Source: Erythrobasidium yunnanense (Eukaryota > Basidiomycota > Cystobasidiomycetes > Erythrobasidiales > Erythrobasidiaceae). Taken from it: a stretch of 64,000 nt of DNA. Positions 57,498 through 64,000 of the stretch are shown piece after piece (within the stretch, counting starts at the first letter, position 1; every line of letters starts with the position of its first letter). The stretch lies in contig BCJC01000001.1 in assembly GCA_001600175.1 (NCBI GenBank), forward strand, positions 372,001-436,000, written 5' to 3'. Both the position numbers and the translations under genes were made by a program. Under the pieces are notes generated by a model. That model made no database searches, was not told where the DNA came from, and worked only from the letters and a program-made list of their open reading frames with translations.

Positions 57498-59492
57498 ATG
57501 TTCAGCGCGCTGTTCGGGCGACGAGGGAGCTCTACGCCGCGAAACAGCAGCTCTGGCGACGACGGCACTTCTCCTGGACATCTTGAGCTCGAGAATGGCT
57601 CGCGAAACAGGCTGGATGGCTTCAATAGCGGACTCGAGGCAGGCCCCGTGTCATCGTACCCTCCTCAACGAACTCCAACGAGCGCTACGACAGCTGTAGC
57701 AGTAGATCTGAATACAGCTCCTAGAGTGAAACACAGTCTGGCGCGCATCAAGCAGGTCATGGAGCGCATCAATCCTGAGCTCCTGGACACCCTTTCTTAC
57801 GGCGCAAACGCGAAAGCTATCGCAGAACTCAAGAGCGCACTCAAAGATTATATCCTACCGCAAGATGTAGTGGATGCATACACGATACACGACGGGCAGG
57901 ACTCGTTCAGTGTACCGCGGACAGGGGAGAATGAGGAAATCGATGGCAGTGCTGGCTTTATCTACGGCCTCTGGTGGATGACAGTCGACGAGATCATGGA
58001 GGAGTATCAGTTCTGGAGGAGGCTCGACATCTCTGCGCCTTCAAGCCCAGTCGCAGTCAAGAAGGCACCGGCTGCCGGCGACAAGAAAGGCAAAGGAAGG
58101 CAATACACGCATACTGCGAAAGCTCCCAGCACAGATGCATTCCTCTTTGGCTCAGAGATGGATCCAAGAACCGTTCGAGGGAGGATGCGCTCATGCCCGA
58201 ACGATTATGTCAGGGAGGAATACTCACATCCAGCCTGGCTTCCGCTGTTGAAGGACGGCTATGGGAACTACATTGGTGTCGACTTGGATCCTCCCACTGT
58301 GTCTCCTCAGGACATACCGCAAGGAGCGCCGCGCATACTTCCAGGAAGAGGTCAGGTGATAGCCTTTGGCAGGGAGATAGACACAAAGACCATTCTCTGG
58401 AACGGATGGGCAGATCAGAGCGACCACGATGCCAATATCGGAGGTGGATGGGCGCGCTTCTTAGCTTCGTTCGCAGATGAGGTTTCCCAGTCGTCGCACA
58501 TGGGTCAGAGCACTCGATACGGAGAAGAAAGTAGTGCATACGAGCAGTACGACGACGAAGACGAGTACCGCAATACTTCGGCAGGCAGGCAGGAATCTAC
58601 ATCAGTCTATAGGAGATCGACCGGTCTGGACTGGGTAGATGCATCTCCTCATTTCTCAGGCATGGGAGCCATTGAAGCTTTAGTAGAGCGCTCGAAGCTA
58701 CGATGGACAAGTGTCGGTCTCTATCACCCTGAGGATGTGGATGCAGGAGAGGCGTATAGCACGCCTTACCCAAGCAGGACATCAAGAGATGCCGGAAGAT
58801 CTGAGAAACCTCCCCCTCTGACGATCAAATTCCCACCTGCAAAGCCTGGCCAGCAAGACGAGCACAACGATCCCTTAGGCGATCAGGAAGTGCTGGTCGA
58901 TAGCGCTCAGACACCCTCAATCGCAAGCATTTCTTCCGAGACAGCTGCACTCAATCTGTCATTGGAGCAAACAGACGATGGGGAGTTCGTGGACATTGAT
59001 CCAGCTTCAAGCAGGACAGGTCTAATCCCTTACGCGACGGATGACGATGCCCGCACACCCACTTCTCCCGAACCATCGCTCATCTTATCTCCACCCAGTC
59101 CGAAAGAGAACAACGGAGTATTCACGTCATTCCCTACTGGATCTCCGCCCAAGAGCGCCGACAGTATATCATCTGGCGCAGCACGGAAGAACTCGCTGGC
59201 ATCGCCGACTCTGCAAAGTCCGATTCGCAGATCACCACAAGAAGCTGCTCGGTATGCAGCTAGGAATAGCAGCGAATATACGCCTGATGATCGCCAACGG
59301 AAGATGTCTGGTAGTTCAGTCTCGAGCTTGAACAAGCCAGGGAATCGAGCAAGTCGCCGGCCGCCTCCGCCTGCTCCTGCACCTTTGGGACTGCCTACAC
59401 TAGAGTTTGGGAACGGTATTTGGGAGTCGCATGATCACGTCGAGGCAGACGAGTTCAGGAACAGCATGGAGGTTGTAGTCGATAGGCGGTAG
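57498..59492 (+). CDS. SMI1: Smi1/Knr4-family cell wall regulator
   Basis: Intrinsically disordered hub that tunes beta-glucan synthesis and links the cell-wall integrity MAP kinase pathway in yeast. Intronless, 664 residues. The Smi1/Knr4 (SUKH-like) domain spans about residues 90-320: INPELLDTLSYGANAKAI, LPQDVVDAYTIHDGQD, GFIYGLWWMTVDEIMEEYQF, HPAWLPLLKDGYGNYIGVDL and PGRGQVIAFGREIDTK. The C-terminal half is Ser/Pro-rich and disordered, as in yeast. No signal peptide. The start (MFSALFGRRG) is shared by fungal orthologues. Confidence 0.92.
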   Translation: MFSALFGRRGSSTPRNSSSGDDGTSPGHLELENGSRNRLDGFNSGLEAGPVSSYPPQRTPTSATTAVAVDLNTAPRVKHSLARIKQVMERINPELLDTLSYGANAKAIAELKSALKDYILPQDVVDAYTIHDGQDSFSVPRTGENEEIDGSAGFIYGLWWMTVDEIMEEYQFWRRLDISAPSSPVAVKKAPAAGDKKGKGRQYTHTAKAPSTDAFLFGSEMDPRTVRGRMRSCPNDYVREEYSHPAWLPLLKDGYGNYIGVDLDPPTVSPQDIPQGAPRILPGRGQVIAFGREIDTKTILWNGWADQSDHDANIGGGWARFLASFADEVSQSSHMGQSTRYGEESSAYEQYDDEDEYRNTSAGRQESTSVYRRSTGLDWVDASPHFSGMGAIEALVERSKLRWTSVGLYHPEDVDAGEAYSTPYPSRTSRDAGRSEKPPPLTIKFPPAKPGQQDEHNDPLGDQEVLVDSAQTPSIASISSETAALNLSLEQTDDGEFVDIDPASSRTGLIPYATDDDARTPTSPEPSLILSPPSPKENNGVFTSFPTGSPPKSADSISSGAARKNSLASPTLQSPIRRSPQEAARYAARNSSEYTPDDRQRKMSGSSVSSLNKPGNRASRRPPPPAPAPLGLPTLEFGNGIWESHDHVEADEFRNSMEVVVDRR

Positions 59493-59660
59493 GTGGTGGC
59501 ATGGACAGTCCGGCTTGTGTTAGAGCTTCTGTGCTGTCTGTCTTGTATGCTAGAAAATCAGATGTCATAACGACCTAATCATCACGTTGGTTGCAGTAAC
59601 GCACTATTGGCTCTGAGGGCTTGTTCCCGCATGATCTCATTCTGGTCTGCAATCCAGCTA

Positions 59661-62600
59661 CTATACTACAACGACATTGACTGCTTTCGTTACTGCAATT
59701 CTACGATGTTGCGATACAGCGGGATCGGAATGTTCGGTAACAGAACATACAAGATTGTAGGTACCTTTGGACAGGAAGCAGACTGGAAATGTCACGGTCT
59801 GCTGATCTTCTGCTCCGCCAACCTTGCCTGGATCCAATGGCCTTAAAGGAACACATGTAAGGCCATCGATCAGAACATGTCGAGACAGGAATTCGCTTTC
59901 GACTGAGTCCGTATAGCTTTCGAAACCTGCTGAAGGAGTGAAGCCAGCATCGAAAAGGGTTTCTTGCGCTGCAACGTGCTTGAGCTGGAGGGTAGCCTGC
60001 AGTTTCAGTCTCCTGTCTACGATTCGAAATATCAGTAAAGCATAGGGGATCCTCATCGAGCTTGGCTTACTGCTCCGATTCCTGATAGTAGCGTTGAGGT
60101 TCTGGAGATGCCCGCACTCTACGCAGGAATTACTCTCGGAATCATGGTGGCTAGCATTCTCATCTTGGTCATCTGAAACCAGCGAAATCTTGATTTCCAG
60201 ATCTTCCAGCCGCAAGATAGGTAGCATCGCGTCTGTAAAGGCTAGACCTTGAAGAGACACTTGCCCAGTTCTGCGGGTTCCGAGCTCTCGCCAAGCTAGC
60301 TTGAGGTTTTTGAGGAGAGCTTCGCGATACCAGAACAGCTCGCGCTCAATGGCACTTGTCTCTTCTTTGCCGACTACGAACTGTTTGGTTGATAATGAAG
60401 GTATGCCTTGCCGAACATGCTCGTCGGACAGAGTAAAGCGGGAGATGGGTAATAGAATGTTCGCAGTAGCGCCAGCTTCGATCTTTTGCTTTATGCGTCC
60501 ACTGAGGCCATCAGCAGATTCGAGGATTGCCTCGAAAGTTTGCCGATCGGATGCATTACAGACCTCCAGGACCAGAAGGCAGCTGGTCTGTTCTTTCATG
60601 TCCCGCAAGCTCTCCTCCAGCACGCTGTCGACTGCCATGGCTCGGCCAATACTGGTGATACTGTAACTTCGGGCATGCCGCTGCCGCTCGCTAGCTTGCG
60701 TATCACTGACAGGCAGCAAGGCGCACGCTACCAGCTGTATTGTCGGCTGAACGCTTACGTTGACTGGCACGAACAGTTGCCTTGTGTGAAAGACACATTG
60801 ACCTGCATGCGCTCGAATGGAGGCATAGTCGATGCCTAGTACAGCGTCGGTGCTGCAGCAGCTTCAGCATCATAATCGCGGAAGTGGGAATGTCTCGCTC
60901 ACAGGCCGAGTCTTCCTAGACACGTAACACTAACGATCGCCTGTGCTTCTTGTGCCAGATGAAAGCGCTGGCTAGCGTCCCCTCCTCTCGAAAGTGTAGG
61001 TCGACTGGCTATTTCGGTCGCTATACAGTAGGCCTCGATTTCTGGCACTTCGTTCTCCGACAAGTAGTCCCGGGCGGCAGTTGTAAAGGAGTCCTCAAGG
61101 GTCATCTTCAGGTAGTCTATTTCAAGAGAAGAAGAGTTCGACACAGTAAGGCGGATCGAGGAGCTAGAAAACCGTACTTTAGGTATGTCATTATCGCCAA
61201 TGAATTTCATTACTCACGTTTCGCCTTCGTAGAGCATCAGGGCGCCCTGTGTAAGACTCGTTTCTCGGATCCGCAGTAATGGCTGAGGCGGGATGACGAG
61301 ACACTCCAGATAGCTTGGATCTCCACCTTTGCGACGCTCGATACCGCCAACCGCTCGGGTAGCCAGACCTTGCTCCTTGATGCCGAAAATACTGCTGACA
61401 GGGTCAACCCTATTCTTGCCGTCATCTTCGGAAGTCAGTGGTACGTAGAATGCTCTGGCATCACAGCCAGAAAGACGGATCTTGCAGCCGTGAATGAGCA
61501 TTGTACCGCTACTGGTAGGGGTGCACGATATACGGATGGTGTGAAAAGAGGAAGGAGGAACACTACTGACGAGCGTATGCGGGATGCATTTTACTCCAGA
61601 TGTCCTACACATATAGAATGTCAGGACCGATCACGATTGAACCACCTACCCATAGACTTACACAACCTCAATACTGTCGATATCTAGCTCGAAGAGAAAT
61701 GGATTCTGGAGGGTTACGAAGAATTCTGCTAGCTCGTCCTGCACAAGGATGGGCTTGGAGAAGGTCACAATCATATTTTTCGGAAGTTTAGCTTTGTAAT
61801 GGCTTACCTTGCTGGTAGCTTTCGACTTTCGTAGGGGGTTATACACGACGGCATCTTGGAAGGACAAGGTCGCTGCTTCTGCTTTGCCTTCACCAGCTTC
61901 AGAAATGGGATGTTCGAAAGGCACGTGGGAAGGTGGAAGGCTAAATGAATGTGTCAGATGAGATGCTTTGGAAGTCAGCGAAGTACTCACGAAGCCACTT
62001 CTATACTCATTACGAGGCTTTGCGGACCCCAATAAGCCATCCGATAACGAGAACCCCGCTTGGACGCAGCGGCGAAAAGCTTCGAGATGTTCTGGCTGAA
62101 CTTATACTGGTCGGTTGATGATAGGCTGTTTTGCAGCTCCCGTAAGGCCGTTATTGTAAAGCGTATAGCGCCTTGATAGTCTGGTAATAGTTCGGCCACG
62201 TGTATAGCGTCCTTGACTAGAGCCACCTGAAGGTCGGGCCAGCCGAAGCGGGTTAAGGCACTGTTGTCTGCGTCTATAGTATCGCTCTGCGTTGTAGGCT
62301 CTTCACTCTCCGATGTGTTCGATGTGATCTCCGCGGCCGCGACGACGGGGACGCCATAGGTTTCGCAAGCGATGTCGAGTAGTTGCATAATGGCGTTGTT
62401 ACTTGCTGAATCAGAAGCGCTTTTGACGACAGTCGCTGCTGAGCCTTGGCCATCGCCATGCTGATTATTGCCCTGCTTCCGCTGCGCGATTGTGCCAGCC
62501 GCAACAAAGGCCAACTTCTGAAAGATTGTTGCTCGCCGCCGTTGATGGTGGAGCTTTGCGAAAATGTTGGCATAGCTAGAAAGCAGTCTTATGCGAATAT

Positions 62601-64000
62601 GTGCTGTTATGTGAGTGCTACTGAGGTATTCGTATCCTTTCTCCAGCGTGCTAGCTATGTCTGAAGGCTTGATGGGTGAGTTGACGGACAGCTTGAACAG
62701 TTCCGGAGTCGAGGGGCTTGGCCAAGCAGCAGAAGCTGTGGCAAGAAGGGTAGTTGTCTTTGTGTCCCAAACGCCTTGTTGTAGGAGGATAGCCAGCTGT
62801 AAGCGGGCGCATCGCAGGCTCGCTTCGGCGATAAGTAGGGGAGGTGCTGTACTGTCTGAAGCGACTGATGCAAGCGAAGGGGCCGTTGAACTGTCGCCAT
62901 TTGCAGGTAAGCTGTTTCGTTGGGCAGTACTGCCGCGCCCGTACAGCGCAAACACCTGCTGGAATTGCACTGGCAGATCCCGTGCGAGGGCAGCATGGAG
63001 GGTCTGTAAGATGACAGCATCGGGTGCAACTGCTGGCTGGGTTGTCAGCTGAGACAGGCTCGGCCGAGGTGTATGTGAAGGCGTGCGGTTCTGATACAGA
63101 AGCTTCAGCTCGGTAGCCGCCAAACAGACACAGTGAAAGAGGCCTAACCGCTGCTTGATTGTGTAGCCAGGAATTATAGACTTGAGCTAGGATATTTGCT
63201 TCCGTAGCCGCTGCTTGCCAAACGAGATCGCCATTATTCTTGGTAAGTGTCATTGCCTCGGTGTAGCTGCCATAGACATCAGATAGTTTCCTTGAATGCA
63301 TGTTCGCAGAAGCCTAACCTGTTCATGCCTTCTATCACACGGCCTCCTCCGCAATAGAGATCTCCTCTCAGCTTAGCAGCTCTTCCTGCAGTCTTCTTCC
63401 GGGCCTTCGCGTCTGGAGCTTCAGGTAGAGAAGCAGGGGCTGATCCACTTGGGCCAGCTATAGAGGTGATTCTGCTTTTCGGTATAGCTTGCGAAGGACT
63501 CGGAGTTCGCGTAGAATCGAATATGTGAGGCGAGGGACCGCGATAGGCTACGCTCGCGTTACTTTCTACCGACAGACGAGCATCTGCTGTGGGTGAGAAG
63601 TGGTCTTGGCTGGGTGTATTGACTGCATTGCTTCGTGGCCGTTCTCTCGGGGAGGGGATGTACGATCGTCCGTCAAGGCTGGCCAGCTGCAAGTAATTCA
63701 GCACTTGATTCTGTAAGCGGATAGTATACGACTTACGATGCTGCCCAGACCAGCCAGAATACCTGAAGACAGCTCGGCCAGCAACGTATGTATATAGAAT
63801 GCAGCATCTCCGACATTCGGGATCACAACCAGTCCCTTCGCGTTATCCTTCTGTTCTTCTGCTGGATTGAAGGCATAACATCGCTTGGCAAAGATAGGCC
63901 TTTCGAGTTCGAGCTCCTGGACCTGTTGTTCGAATGCAGTCGCTCCTTCTGCTAGGCCATCCGCTTCATTCGCCCATTCTTCACAGTCTAGGATACCGAT
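59661..64000 (-). CDS. TRS120: TRAPPII complex subunit Trs120 (5' end beyond window)
   Basis: Vesicle-tethering TRAPPII subunit acting at the late Golgi (TRAPPC9 in animals). Partial: the coding sequence continues past the right edge. Visible parts, N to C, are KRCYAFNPAEEQKDNAKGL, LLAELSSGILAGLGSI and KKTAGRAAKLRGDLYCGGGR. SDVYGSYTEAMTLTK, AATELKLLYQNRTP, RMAYWGPQSLVMSIEVAS and PFLFELDIDSIEVV follow. The C-terminal beta-rich part has AFYVPLTSEDDGKNRV, FWYREALLKNLKLAWRELG and FPVCFLSKGTYNLVCSVTEH, ending KAVNVVVV. Several introns. The N-terminal Trs120-specific region is not in the window. Confidence 0.88.

Overview
The window is nuclear DNA of a filamentous or dimorphic fungus, most likely a basidiomycete that lives on plants. 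The evidence is many short spliceosomal introns (mostly about 45-100 nt), fungal housekeeping genes (NOP15, PPS1, TMA22, CDC16, SMI1/KNR4, TRS120), a basidiomycete-style Ras P-loop, and a secreted set that includes cutinases and GH16 enzymes. The species was not identified. Exon junctions were placed by eye from GT..AG (occasionally GC..AG) signals and reading-frame continuity, so outer limits are firmer than every internal junction.

Layout. 0.2-3 kb: divergent short-chain dehydrogenase and peroxisomal enoyl-CoA hydratase (C-terminal SKL). 3.2-8.6 kb: four tandem cutinase-like esterases on the minus strand, the last decayed. 9.8-12.9 kb: two tandem GH16-like secreted enzymes. 13.8-16.8 kb: Ras GTPase and an AlkB-type dioxygenase with a GRF zinc finger. 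17-30 kb: an accessory stretch rich in secreted or single-pass proteins: a six-cysteine small protein, a five-PAN-domain protein, a secreted protein of unknown family, three copies of an unfamiliar signal-peptide/KGC-W/IEG/transmembrane/glycine-tail family with a fourth look-alike, and a lactonase-like metallohydrolase. 30-42.4 kb: housekeeping genes, including a histidine phosphatase whose tail carries a PIP-box-like and a SUMO-interacting-like motif. 43-51.4 kb: six tandem intronless MYND-finger paralogues, two whole and four each carrying an apparent frame lesion. 51.5-64 kb: TMA22, an unknown protein, CDC16, SMI1/KNR4 and the 3' part of TRS120, which runs off the right edge.

How it fits together. 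The cutinases, GH16 enzymes and small secreted proteins suggest a locally duplicated set facing the host surface or cell wall. The MYND array shows gene birth and death in progress. The best candidates for something undescribed are the KGC-W/IEG membrane-protein family, the N-terminal region shared by the MYND array, and the PIP/SIM-tailed histidine phosphatase. No rRNA, tRNA, CRISPR array or recognisable transposon was seen.
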